Shown one piece after another: positions 46,331-58,200 of a stretch of DNA of 64,000 nucleotides. Positions within the stretch are counted from its first letter, which is position 1; the number at the start of each line of letters is the position of its first letter. The stretch comes from Clarkia xantiana subsp. parviflora (taxonomy: Eukaryota > Streptophyta > Magnoliopsida > Myrtales > Onagraceae): NCBI GenBank assembly GCA_036873135.1, contig JAPTYO010000022.1, forward strand, positions 3,468,979 to 3,532,978, in the 5' to 3' direction. The notes under the pieces are model-generated. The model was given only the letters and a program-made list of their open reading frames with translations, had not been told where the DNA came from and did no database searches. The translations under genes and the position numbers were made by a program.

Positions 46331-47075
46331 ATGAGCCCTCCGGGAGCCAATCCCGCGAACACATTCGACGCCCCCAAGAGCGTATCTTGAGAGTAGTTCT
46401 AAAACTACGAACCCTGTGCCCTCCGGGAGCCTATCCCGCGAACAGATTCGACGCCCCCAAGAGCGTATCTTGAGAGTAGTTTTTATACTACAACCTTCGA
46501 CGCCCCCAAGAGCGTATCTTGAGAGTAGTGTTCATACTACGACCTTCGACGCCCCCAAGAGCGTATCTTGAGAGTAGTTATTACACTACGACCTTCGACG
46601 CACCAAGAGCGTATCTTGAGAGTGGTTTCCAAAAACTACGAACTTCGACGCCCCCAGGAGCGTATCTTGAGAGTAGTGTTCATACTACGACCTTCGACGC
46701 CCCCAAGAGCGTATCTTGAGAGTAGTTATTACACTACGAACTTCGACGCACCAAGAGCGTATCTTGAGAGTGGTTTCCAAAAACTACGAATTCGACGCCC
46801 CCAGGAGCGTATCTTGAGGTAGATTTGCAACCTACCAGATTCGACGCCCCCAAGAGCGTATCTTGAGGTAGAAAAAACACTACCAGTTCGACGCCCCCAA
46901 GAGCGTATCTTGAGGTAGATTTCAAACTACCAGTTCGACGCCCACCAGGAGCGTATCTTTGGTCTAACCTGAGCCCTCCGGGAGCCTATCCTGTGAAACG
47001 TTAAGTGCCGTCCGAGAACCTGTCTCGTGAACAGATTTCGACGCCCACCAAGAGCGTATCTTTGGTCTAACAATA
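46331..47075. repeat. Tandem array of 48-49-bp units, each containing a small hairpin
   Basis: About 13 occurrences of TTCGACGCCCCCAAGAGCG, each followed by TATCTTGAG. Each unit then has a short inverted repeat with variable loop: GTAGT..ACTAC in most units, GTGGTTT..AAACTAC in two, GGTAG..CTACC in the last ones. At both ends of the array a longer unit starts GAGCCCTCCGGGAGCC. Three frames stay open through parts of it, but the translation is just the repeat. Confidence 0.93.
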
Positions 47076-47715
47076 CAACGTATACCGTGTAAGGGGTATC
47101 AGAAGAGATCATCACACCATGCTCAGAAGGATACCATGAGAAAGAAATTTCTAAGTAAAGTAATGTGAAGAACAAGTAATGTTTTTTCTTTATGAAATGG
47201 CAGGTATGACATGAAGGAAAGCACGAAAGAAAGACAAGTAAAGGAAACACACCAAGAGAAGAGCCCATGACCAAAGGATCATATACAGAAGCACAAGAGG
47301 TTATCATGAAAAGTAACGAGTTATCCTACCACCCATATCACAAGTCAAGAGAAGTATCTCAAAGGAACCCAACACCACCAAGAAGGATAACAAAGACATG
47401 AAATCCAAAGTTCAAGGCCCTCAAAATAAGCTCGACCCATCAAGAAGAGAATTGCCTTACAAGTCACACAAATCAACCTCCGACAAATGTTATTGTCATG
47501 CATGTCGCCCTCGCGTGACCTATGCTCGTATCAGACTTGAACATCGTCAAGCACAACTCATGAAGGAGACATCTAAAGAGCATAAAGGATACAACATCCG
47601 ACAAGACGAGACATCGAAACCTAACCCAACAAACATAGCTTACACAAAAGGCAAATATAGCAATGAAGGCTCTCCAATAAGAAAGGAATACTAAAGCACA
47701 ACTCCATACATCGTG

Positions 47716-47995
47716 ATGTGGTTATCATTTCCACATACCTTGAGGTGGCTATCATGTCCACATACACTGAAGTGGCTATCATGTCCACATACCTTGAGGT
47801 GGCTATCATGTCCACACACCTTGAAGTGGCTATCATGTCCACATACCTTGAGGTGGCTATCATGTCCACACACCTTGAAGTGGCTATCATGTCCACATAC
47901 CCTGAAGTGACTATCATGTCCACACAATACAGAAGGGCTATCACTCCGACACATCACGAAGTGGCTATCATGTCCACCCCCGAAGTGATTATCAT
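47716..47995. repeat. Tandem array of 27-bp units, about ten copies
   Basis: The unit is GTGGCTATCATGTCCAC followed by ATACCTTGAG or a close variant. GTGG and CCAC within the unit can pair. The length is a multiple of three, so frames on both strands are open (VDMIATSRY-type repeats on minus). I regard these as shadows of the repeat. Confidence 0.92.
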
Positions 47996-48310
47996 GGCAG
48001 CACATCATAAAACATCTGTCAAAGACATGCATTGTAAAGACATCATCCCGACCACGAACATCAAAAGGCTACGCTTAGCCTTAGGAGGAGGTTCAAGAAA
48101 AAGGAAAAACAACACCCTTCGTACGCTCATCAAAGGTAGGCACTTATATTTCAACCCACTGGGTGATACTAGGAAGGAGACGTCCTCATTATGAAGACAA
48201 CCTCCATATCTCACGAAATCAACCATGAAGCAAAGAATCACGACAAGCACTATTGAGGGCATATAACAAAACGATCCCCACAACGATCACAACTACAATA
48301 CTAGTAGAGG
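47996..48310. other. Element 5 interior between arrays and a minus-strand open frame
   Basis: Nothing recognised beyond short open frames. Confidence 0.5.
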
Positions 48311-48853
48311 CTAACTCAGGAGCAGTCTCCACCAAACTCCAAAGCAAGAATTTGCTATCTTAATCAGAGCCAGGGCAAGAGAAAGGAACCTCAATGAAAG
48401 GTGATGATCACACCCATCACCAAAAGAAAAATCTTCAACGCAGGGGTTAATAACATAACCCATAGGAAAGACAAAAACACTTTCAAAAGTCGTCAAATCT
48501 GCATGAAGATGAAATAAACTTGAGACTCGGCCCCTCGGCTGGGGGGCAGGGGATAGAGAAGAGACATCAAGACCTATGATCACCCCATCGCCAGCCACAG
48601 GTTGTTTCCTTTTGTCAAGCAAAGAGGGTGCCTCTTCAACCACTACCTCCTTATCATGGGAGGGAGTCAGCAAGGGGGCACTTGAAGGAGAGCCTCTCGC
48701 GGTTTCCTTCTCCTTGGCAGCCGAGGGCCCGACCTCAGAGTCAGGTTTCCGCACCTTGGATTTAGATTGACTTGAACTCTCACCCACCACAAGAACCATT
48801 CGGTAACCAGGGAAGAACGCTCTAACAACAAGAAGGAACCAGCATGAGAACAA
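48311..48853 (-). pseudogene. Possible degraded antisense ORF of element 5
   Basis: The 180-codon minus-strand frame lies in the right half of the interior, the place where elements 1 and 2 carry an antisense gene. It is rich in S, K, E and P (SKVRKPDSEVGPSAAKEKET). A CCCCTCGGCTGGGGGGC spot near 48530 resembles one in element 3 near 16160. I see no clear similarity to the aORF domains, so the link rests only on position, strand and composition. Confidence 0.3.
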
Positions 48854-50207
48854 TCATAAGTACATTACAAAGAAAAAAGAAGGGAAAAAGAACATACTGG
48901 AAGCATTAGCAGCCACCCCTGACTTAGAAAATTTCTTGGCCTGATAAGCAAAACTAGAGGGTTCTTCCCTCTCATCTGATTCAACGGACGGTCAGATTTG
49001 GTCTGACCACCTCGGAAAACGATCTTCAAGGTCTCCCTGTCTGAAGAAGAAAGCTTCCCAAAAGTGAGTCATCTATACGAGCAACCAACGCAAAGATCGA
49101 CCCTTACTCATGGAGGGGCGAGATACGCCTACTACGGGGGCAACCTTAACACCAAGGGAAGAGGGCAAACTTTTAGTTTCCCCAAATGGAACAACGCTCC
49201 AGCACATCCGAAGGAAGGGTCAACCCTTAACACATGTCAATAGACCCTTTCGCTCGCGGCGGTAAGAAGAAAGCTTGTAAGCTTTTTCACCCTCACTTTT
49301 ATGGGGAACAAATTGCAGGGTAAAGGTCAAGAGCTATACACACGCTCCAACGAATGAAGGAAAAATGTTACACGTGCCGAAAGTCGAGATTAATGGAAAA
49401 TGCTCACGCTAGTACGAGGGAGGCGGAACGTTGTGTCCCATTGAGTGGCAGAGTTCCCACCCTCAAGTAAAGGAGAGGTCTATGCTCTCACCTTTGCACT
49501 TATGCTCATATTCATGATTAACATCTACAGGTACATCAATGTCATCACTCATGCTTATACTCACAACCCATCCATACATAAATACATGTTCATGCTTGCA
49601 CTCATATGCATGCCCACATACACACTCCCATGTGTTCAAACATTTAGACGTCCATGCACATGGCCGCCATATATTCATGCATACATTCATGACTACAATC
49701 GCATCATGTCTCTACTCACTCCCATCCTTATGTTCCTACTTGCATGTATGCTAGTACACATCCTCATGTTCATGATATGTCCATGTTCACTCCTAGTTAA
49801 CATCCTATAGGCATATTTTCTAGTATCCCATACTTAGAAAAAATTTTGGGCCAAAATTAAATTTTTCTCCACTTAGTCAAATCACGGCATGAAGTTGAAG
49901 CATGAATCACTTAGATGTATCCGTATTGCATTCCTATGCAAGCATGTATTTTTTGAGTATACGCCTGTAGCAAAGATAGATTTATTACTCCCACCTCAGA
50001 CGGACGCGTGCTTAGGCACACGTCCGTGCTACTCTGACGTTTACAATTCCTCTATCTCATAAGGCAGGGGGCAGAGTCAGAGGCACGCATCCATGGGTAA
50101 GTAAGCATTTAGACGAAAGGTAAAACCCCGGTTTCAAATTGCGCGTATCATACCATCCTGAAATAGAGTCAATCAAGGGTTAAGCCATTGGTTGACTCGG
50201 GGGCATG
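48854..50207. other. Element 5 interior, right part, with polypurine tract
   Basis: No coding recognised. CATG/CATGC-rich text at 49480-49800 resembles the right interior of element 3 (29030-29560), including CTTAGAAAAAATTTTGG near 49832. The polypurine tract GACTCGGGGGCATG (50194-50207) precedes the 3' LTR. Confidence 0.6.
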
Positions 50208-51296
50208 TGATGGATATACGCCCAATTTGAACCCGTTGACTTCCGAACCATTGTATTTTTATCATCCCATTAACGTTTGTAAATCGAAACTTCAACCCGA
50301 ACACTTCGCGAACACATCAACGGCTCGGATGAGGCCGGAGAGCTCGTCCGGCCGAGACAAATTCACCTAGGTGAGGTTGGGTGGCCACACCCGACCTCCC
50401 CTAGGAGAGATCGGGTCAGCCAACCCGATCTCTCCTAGGGGAGATCGGGTGGACCAACCTGATCTCTCCTAGGAGAGATCGGGTCGGCCAACCCGATCTC
50501 TCCTAGGAGGGATGGGGTTGGCCAACCCCATCCTCCCTAGGAGGGGTTGGGTGCCCTCACCCAACCCCTACCCTTGGGGGTCGGATTTCTCCCCCCCCCC
50601 CCCCAAGGGCCCCGGCACCATTTTTGGACTCCCACACTCGGTTCACGTCGCCCACCTTCTCCGTATCCTAAGGTCTTAATTATGCGCTTAAAGGTTAATT
50701 AATTGTGTTTAAAGGTTAACGATGTCATTAAGCCACCTTAATGACACCGTTGCCTATAAATACCCCACCTCCACTATTCATTCGATCATCTTGGCAAGTT
50801 GCACAATTTTGATCTGACATCTCTCCAGCTTTATCTCTCTAAAACCGTACTGACTTAGGCATCGGAGAGGGTTCATCAGGCACCACCCCCCCCCCCCCCC
50901 CCCCCCCCCTCTGTGCCTGGTATTGCCCCTATTGCAGGGTGGCAAGGAGAAGAGAACCAAGGAAGCAGAAGAGCATAGAGCAGTAGGACAAGCCCCAGGG
51001 TAAGAAGTACAAGCCTCAGGAGGTCAGAAGGAGAGAAGGAAAGGAGGTCAGAAGGAGAGAAGGAAAGGAGGTCAGAAGGAGAGAAGGAAAGGAGGTCAGA
51101 AGGAGAGAAGAGAAGGACACATATCAGAACGACTACCCCAAGAGAGTATAAGGGCAGGGATCAGAACGACTACCCCAAGGGAGTATAAGGGCACGGATCA
51201 GAACGACTAGTCCTAGGAGCACTGAACCCGACATTTCATTAGTGGGAGATAAATTCTAGATTGACGACCCGTTGACCTAGACTTTATAACCTAACA
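50208..51296 (+). repeat. 3' LTR of element 5 (1089 bp)
   Basis: Nearly identical to the 5' LTR by eye, apart from one extra unit of about 24 bases in U5 (four against three) and a hairpin loop of 24 Cs against 8. Few substitutions are visible, so this is probably the youngest LTR element here. Confidence 0.94.
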
Positions 51297-51560
51297 CATG
51301 GCGACAGGTACAGATTTTCCCCCCTTTACTCAGTAACATAAAATTGTGCTTGTTGAAGACTTGACATATTTAGTCGCTACATCTAATGTAATTAAGCATG
51401 CTTATATTTGATAAGTACTATTTTGTCCTGAAGGAAATCTATGGAGCATTTCCTGAAGATAGTCGATAAAGTGACAGTAAAAGATATTCAGACGGTTGTG
51501 CATAAACTCTTGTCTTCCCCACTCACAGTGCCTCATATAGAGACGGTATGATGCAATTGC
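51297..51560 (+). pseudogene. Captured MPP alpha fragment, exon after element 5
   Basis: After the duplication CATGG, GGCGACAG meets a GTACAG donor-like site. The next exon-like piece (51434-51545) encodes KSMEHFLKIVDKVTVKDIQ and KLLSSPLTV. It matches the C-terminal part of MPP alpha (KPV.HFLK..D..TLKDI and SSPLTMA.....V). It continues the four exon pieces before element 5 in the same orientation. Confidence 0.75.
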
Positions 51561-52320
51561 AAAGCATGAGACGTATCGGTGCAGTATTGGCCAGCGAAGG
51601 GTTTAGACGATGCCCAGCAAATGGTTTAGACTTTAGACTACTGAATTAATAGATTTAAATTGAGCTAGATGACTTAGATTAATTTTGAATTTATTGTTTA
51701 AACGTGTTATTTAGACATGATATTTGACTATCTTAATTTGATTTATATCATATTTTTGCATTATATATTTGTGCTATTAATCTTAATTTAAGTATATATA
51801 AATATAATAATAATGTATTAATATATATATATAGGGTTTAGGGTATATATATTGTAATCCTCACAAATCCCTTAGAATATAATTCCTCACAAAACCCTTA
51901 GTAAACAAACCCTTAAAATTTTCTTAAAAAACCCTTAAACGTGTTCCTCAAAAACTATAATAATTCCTTACAAAATTCCTAAGAATATAATTCCTTACAA
52001 AATTCCTAAGAATATAATTCCTCACAAAAACCTTAGTAAACAAACCCTTAAAATTCTCTCAAAAAACACTCAAAACTTTTTCCCTCAGAAAAATCTTCGG
52101 TCATTTGTTACCGAAAACTCTAAAGAAATCCATATATATTTTTCGAGGAATTTGATTTTTAGAAGGTTTGTTATGGATTTTTCAGGGAAAATCTCTCACA
52201 AACGTTTTTAATGGATTTCCTTTTAAAATCGCAATTTTTCTGGCAGGGCTATTTGCTAGAAGCGTTCTCTTACAAAATCTCTTACAAAATGATATTTGTG
52301 AGGGATTTCCGGAAATCCCT
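51561..52320. other. CACTA right subterminal region
   Basis: AT-rich, with repeated CCTCACAAAACCCTTAGTAA, CCTTACAAAATTCCTAAG and AAACCCTTAAA words typical of subterminal binding-site repeats in CACTA elements. No coding. Confidence 0.7.
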
Positions 52321-52663
52321 AAAAAAATCGACCCTCACAAAACGAAGAATTTCTTGTAGTGGTTTTGATGGTGGTTGCAGGTCGGAGTAGGGTGGTGACC
52401 AGTTGGAATAGGGTGGTGACCAGTTGGAGTAGGGTGGTGGCCGGTGTAAACATAATAGTAGAATGGATAATTTTGACGTTTCATATCATTCTGTCAATTT
52501 TAACAGCAAATTTGGGTGGAAACTCAAATTTCAGCAAAAGTAAGACATTCCATATCAATATTTTAAACTTCAGACATTTCATATCAACATTTTAAACTTC
52601 AAACACCAAAATCTCATATGGACAAACTTCAGACAGTTTATAGATTTTTAACCCTATATTCTA

Positions 52664-55249
52664 TATCTATTAAAATATTATCTTTTGGCCAACAAAAATT
52701 AAAACATTATCTAGGGTTTGTTTAATCCCTACGGAATCGTATCGTTTCAATGAGAAGTCTGTAGAAGAGATTAAGGTTAATTAGAAGAAGTTGGCCTTAG
52801 TTAATTCTTAATAATTCCCTTTCCAGATATTATCGTGTTGTTTTGGGTATTCGAAATCCGGGCTTGTATCAGTATATTATATATCCAGCAATTATAGAAC
52901 AGTAATCAAATCATTACTTGATGGATCGAGTCAAGGCCAGGGGCGATAGACCGGTCGGTCAATCAGCTTGGCCCATCTTCTCCTCGTTCTTCCCACCACC
53001 TGACCTGACCTATCTTATTATTTCTTGACCTCGTCCCCACATCTGAAACTAACTGTACTATACTATTTGGTTCTTTTTCATTATTTATCTCTTTAAATAA
53101 TAGAACATAGAAGAATACTACAAATTAAGATGATAATATTCAGCCATATAGATAGAGAATATATTCTTGGTTGTTTAAGTATTACTTATTATTTTCTAAT
53201 ACCCTAACTTAACTTAACTAGCAACCAAACCATACTCTTTCAAAATTCTACTGCCCACAAATGCACTTGTTGACCTCTAATAAAAAAATAATTCAATGGT
53301 TAATGCCTATTGTGTAGAAAATTTGAACCTACTTGCTTACATTTTACCTTTATTTGTGTTTGTATATTCGTCTGCTGGGTATTAACTATTTATTGGGCTT
53401 TAAAAAATCTTACATCAAAAAAACCTGTCTTCCTTCTTCAATTCCATCAGGAAGACCAGAGCAGTGCCTCTCATTTTCTTGCCCGACCACTAATCTCCAA
53501 AGAAACCCTTTATCAAGAGTAATATCCCATGTTAACCACCCCAAAACATATAATTTTTCTGCTGGATACTGTTATTAACTTAGAGGTTAAGTTAAACTAA
53601 TTAATAATGCCTGAAACACACTTGAATCTAAGTTTCTTCACTTTTTCTTTTTTTGCATGTGCACATCATCGGTTCAACCCACTTCTCCATCTATCAGAGG
53701 TTCAATGCAGCATTCATTATCAGCTCTCAAATTCACAGAATTCAGACAATAGCTGAGCTGTACTTGAGGACTTCCCAAAATTAAAAAATCTCAATTTTCA
53801 GTTTCAGTAGGTCGACTGACTTCATGCATAAATCAGCTTGAGGGTACTTGAGTTCAAGCCCATCTTGTTTAGGCATGATTAAGTATGTTTTGGTTATCTA
53901 TCTGAGTCGCCTCAACTTCAAACGTTGGTTTTCCTGATTATGTCCAGTACTAATTGATTGATACATGTGTACCTTAGTTTGGCGTTATAACCGGATATAA
54001 AATGAATCTTTACCTGTAGGCCTTCAGTCTTGACACAATTTGGTTGTTGATTCCATTGAGGTACACGTATATCAAACCTGGTCAAGACTTTGTAAATTAG
54101 ATTCCAATACCAATCTCAATAGATCTTTATTCATGGACAACACAGAAGAAAGACTTTACTTTGCATTTCAGTCCTCAGCTTGATATTATAGAGAATCATG
54201 GCTCTACTTGAGATGACGTGGAGGATGATTGGGGACAAGCTGAGTGGCTGGCTATTCCAAATTTGATAAATCAGATTTTGGTACTTCCACTTTTAGCTTG
54301 TGTTCTTTATGTCTCATCTGAACAAAACATAAATAAATACAAAGTTCCATACTGGAAATGGCTTACATGACTTCATAATGAGAGATTTGATAGTGGTATG
54401 GTTGGCTGCTTTTGGGTGTAATCAGCACATGACTTTGGGTTGTAATTTGAACACCTAACTGTCTTGTAGAGTCAACATATTTATTCTTACATTTCATATA
54501 GAGCTTTTTTATGAGTAAAGTGATCATAAAGTCATCGCAAAGAAGTTTGCCTTCATCACCCCATTTGAACCGACCACCCAACCATATATATATATATATA
54601 TATATCAATTAAAAAGTAAAATAGTAAAACCTTGTACCTAGAGAAAGCTTAGAATTGAAAATAAACAGAGAGATAAATACCTATTCAATTGACGACGGTC
54701 AGTCTTAATTTCCCTTCTACAAGGTCTTCTGCAGCTAGCAATAATTGTAGGTGGCCTTAACTAGATACATGCTGGGATAAGTGGAGATAGTGGAAGCAGT
54801 TTCTTACTTTCGTTCCCATTCTCAGGCAATAAATTCTACCATACCATACTAAGTTTTGGAGGGTCAGCTTTGTAGAAACCCTGCAAAAGTGTCGAGGTTA
54901 AAAACAAGCTCAATGCAGTAGTAACACATTAGCTAGCTATATGTTATATTTTCAAAAGAAAAATATCATTAAAGAACTGGTTTCACACTTCGTACGTTTG
55001 GAAGTCCAAAAACTGTTTGTTACCCAAATCCACAAGCCCAATATAAAAAGGCTAGCCCCATAAATCCAGTCTAATAAACTATAATCATCACCAGCAGGTA
55101 GATTCTTATATTCATTCAATCAGCACTAAAAGAGCAGCCAGTATAAAATATCATAAATAAAGGGGGTCGTATTGATCATAATGAAGAATTCTACCTTTGT
55201 GTATATTGTGAACGCGAGAGCATCATGAGGATATGTAAGCCCAAACAAA
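52664..55249. other. Intergenic DNA downstream of the PGR3-like gene
   Basis: AT-rich unique-looking sequence. No convincing exon, RNA gene or transposon was recognised. The part just right of about 54850 may include the 3' untranslated region of the PGR3-like gene, but no boundary can be set. Confidence 0.5.
54581..54604. repeat. (TA)n microsatellite
   Basis: About 12 TA units following CAACCA in the intergenic spacer. It could be polymorphic. Confidence 0.9.
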
Positions 55250-58200
55250 CTATGAATAATTGGGGAGTTGCACAAATGTTCCAGTATTAGGGCTGCAACC
55301 ACCAACCATCATTTTCTCATAAACTGCATAGGCATGATCAGAGTTTCCGGATTTACTGTAACCTCGAATAAGTGCATTATATGTGAACACGTCTGGCTTG
55401 ATGCCTTTAAGCTGCAGCTCGTCATACATCTTTTGAGCTTCTTCCACATTTCCAGTTATCCCGAGATGAAGTATTAACGAATTGTAGGAATAAAGATCAG
55501 GGCTTAGACCACTATGCTGCATTTCTTCAAAAATGGAGACGGCTTCTTTAACTCTCCCTGCTCTTCCAAGTGCATCGATCATAAGATTGTAGGGAACAGT
55601 ATCAGGATCAAGACCACTAAGCCTTAATTCCTCAAAGTAGTGCAGAGCCTCATCCACCTTTCCTAACATGCAGTGGCAATCCACAAGAATAGTGTAGGAT
55701 CTCAAATCTGGTCTGATTCCCTCCTTCACCATCCTTTTGAACATATCACACGCTGTTCCTACATCCCCCAGTTTCCCATACCCATTCATAAGAATATTAT
55801 ATATAGCACAATTTGGCCTGCAACCATAATCCAACATTTCCTCAAAAATCTGTTTTGCTTGATCCACTCGCATTGACTTCAGAAGTCCATCAAAGAGAGG
55901 ACCATATGTACAAGGAGTCGGTTTGAATTCCCTACTTATAAGCTCATAGTATACATCAACGGCCTTGTCCAAACTATTAGACTTCACAAGACTGGAGATC
56001 ATGATATTATAAGTTACTGTATTGGGCTTGCAACCATTCTTAAGCATCTTCTCATACAGCAAAAAGAGTCCATCAATGTTGCCAGATTTTCCGTGAGCAT
56101 AAAGGAACAGATTGTAGGTGAAACCATCAGGAGCACAACCACAACTCCTCATCTCATTGAAAACATCCCATGCTATCTTAGTGAGACGCCCTTCAAGGAG
56201 ACCACCAAGCAAACAATTATATGTGTCCACGTCCGCTCTTATGCCCAGATCCTTTGTAAACTTTACAAATATCTTATAGGCGTGAAGATTTTTCCTGCGT
56301 TTACGCAGAACCCTTATAAGAGGTATTAAGAGAGAGTCATCTTGACATAATTTTCTACATACCAATCCTTCAGCAAAGAGAGTAGCTTTATCAAGACCTG
56401 CATCACCAATAACACTTGACAATAAATCTTGCCAAAATTTTCTGTCTACAGTGACCCAGTGCTGCAACACAAAATCTTCCAATATCTTGAGAGCATCCTC
56501 ACCCAAACCATCTTTGACAACTCCAGGCAAGAGAGTGCACAAGGTGACATGGTCAGGGTGAACTGATTTCTTCATCTGGAAAAAGAACCACAGTGCCAGA
56601 CCGACTTTATCATCTCTAATTAACCCATACATTATAGTGTTATAAGTCAAGGCATCAGGTCTACAACCAACTTCTGTCATATTATACATCATTTCCATGG
56701 CTAAGCCCACCTTGTCATTCTTGCAGAGGCAGTCAAAGAGTATGTTGAAAGTTATTGTGTTGGGCTGACATCTTTTACTGTTGGTCAAGCTGTAGAAGAG
56801 CTCAATGGCCTTCTCTAGCTTTCCATCTTTTCCCAACCCATTAAGTAATGTGTTGTATGTCACAATAGAAGGAGAAAGGCCCATGTCCCTTAGCCTATGA
56901 AACATTTCCCATGCCTCGTGTCCCCGACCATCTTTATATAGTGCATCTATTAAACAATTGATAACAACCACATCAGGGTCACACCCGCTCTGGATCATTT
57001 CCGAGAACAGTTTAATAGCTTCATCGATCTTCCCGGCATTACTATAGCATTTCATCATCATGTTATATGTTATTGGATCAGGTGACAGCCCATATTTTGT
57101 TAAACCATGAAACAGCTCTTTCGCTTCACGAAGCCTGCCTGCCTCAACAAGGCTATTCAAAGATGCATTAAAAGCCACGAGATTAGGAACTATTCCCTTC
57201 TCCTTCATGTTTTCAAATGTCTGAAGAGCCTTCTTACAGTCTCCAACTTTGCCATAATAGTCGATGAAAAGTATGTACGTGTAAGCAGTTGGTACAACCC
57301 CTAAAGAATCCAAACTCTCAAAAGTGTCCAAGGCGTCCCTCAACCTAGTGGCTCCCAAAAACCCACATATCAATGTGTTATAAGTATGGAGGTTGGGAAT
57401 GATACCTCTCTTCCTCATGACATCTAACGTGAGAAAGGCTTCATCGACACTCCCTCCTTTGCATAATGCATTTACAAGAATGGTGAAAGTCACAACATCT
57501 GGAGCATACCCATCTTTCTCCATTTCACCCCAAAATTCTCTCACTGTTTCCAAGTCTCCGAGGTCACCAAACTTGTCTAGCAAAGTGACGTACGTTACTC
57601 TGTCCGGTTTTTGAGTTTTACTAGATTTCATCTTGAAGAAAAGTCTTTTGGCTTCCTCGAGCTTTCGTGCATTACACAGAGCATCAATGAGGACGGTACA
57701 GGTAACAGCATCAGCTCCGCATCCTTCATCATCCATCCTCTTCAAAATCACTAACGCATCATCAATCATACCAGCCCTTCCAAGAACCCTTATGCATATA
57801 GTGAACGTGTAGACATTTGGCTTCAGCCCCAAACTCTCCATCTCTTTCAAAAGGCTCAAAACAGTCTTAGTATCTCGTCTCTTCCCTAGTGCCACCATGA
57901 GTGCCGAATAAGTCTTCATACTAGGCTTCAGCCCTTCAGAGACCATCCTTCTATAAACCTCCAAAGCCTCTTTCCAGAAGCCAGACTGAAGCAGCAAGTG
58001 GATCAGTCCGTTGTACGAATAAGCATTTAACACAAACCCAACGTCTCTCATTCTGTCTAATGCAAATGGTGCTTTTCTGATTCCACCGCAGATGTTTAAA
58101 ACCTTAAAAATTGTTAAGTATGTCTGCAAATTCCGGTAAATTATTCCTTTTTGCATAAAATCAAAGACAAACACTATATCCTCCAATCTCCCACTAACCC

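Larger units (their letters stand above)
42068..51296 (+). mobile_element. Element 5: large non-autonomous LTR retrotransposon without pol
   Basis: The LTRs at 42068-43115 and 50208-51296 both start TGATGGATATACG and end CTAACA. The flanks CATGC (42063-42067) and CATGG (51297-51301) are a 5-bp duplication with one mismatch. The primer site TTGGCGCCGTCTGTGGG (43117-43133) is identical to those of elements 1 and 2. The polypurine tract GACTCGGGGGCATG matches element 3. The inside has a degraded gag-like start, two unusual tandem arrays and no pol. It is inserted in the captured MPP alpha sequence. Confidence 0.92.
37355..52361. mobile_element. CACTA-type DNA transposon carrying host gene fragments
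   Basis: The left end is CACTACAAGAAATTC and the right end is its complement ending CTTGTAGTG. Subterminal words TTTGTGAGGGATTT, CCTCACAAAA and CTTACAAAAT repeat inside both ends, as in CACTA elements. The expected 3-bp duplication reads GTG on the left (37352-37354) and GTT on the right (52362-52364), one mismatch. Without element 5 it is about 5.8 kb. No transposase was found, so it is non-autonomous. It holds a hAT-type MITE and fragments of at least two plant genes in plus orientation. Confidence 0.87.
37005..52654. mobile_element. Mutator-type MITE (about 640 bp) split by a CACTA transposon
   Basis: The left part is 37005-37354 and the right part 52362-52654. The ends (GGTTTAAGAACGTATAAACTG on the left, its degraded complement TTTATAGATTTTTAACCC on the right) are inverted. 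The 9-bp duplication TATATTCTA is exact (36996-37004, 52655-52663). Inner blocks share AATGTCTGAAGTTT and complement, and the core consists of GGTGGTGGCCGG-type repeats as in the MITE at 32711. Without the insertion its size would fit the other two MITEs of this type in the window. Confidence 0.85.

Noticed and set aside
46331..47075. CRISPR-like look of the 48-49-bp array (constant part plus variable part)
   Set aside because: The variable parts are short inverted repeats, not unrelated spacers. There are no cas genes, and the array lies inside an LTR element in plant DNA.
47621..48194. Open frames of 107-158 codons over the 27-bp array on both strands
   Set aside because: They arise because the repeat unit is a multiple of three. 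The translation is only the repeat, and no start or conserved domain supports a gene.
37005..52654. One giant 15.6-kb Mutator element with captured genes (Pack-MULE)
   Set aside because: CACTA ends with a near-matching 3-bp duplication sit just inside the MITE core and enclose the gene fragments. The MITE alone would have a normal size of about 640 bp.
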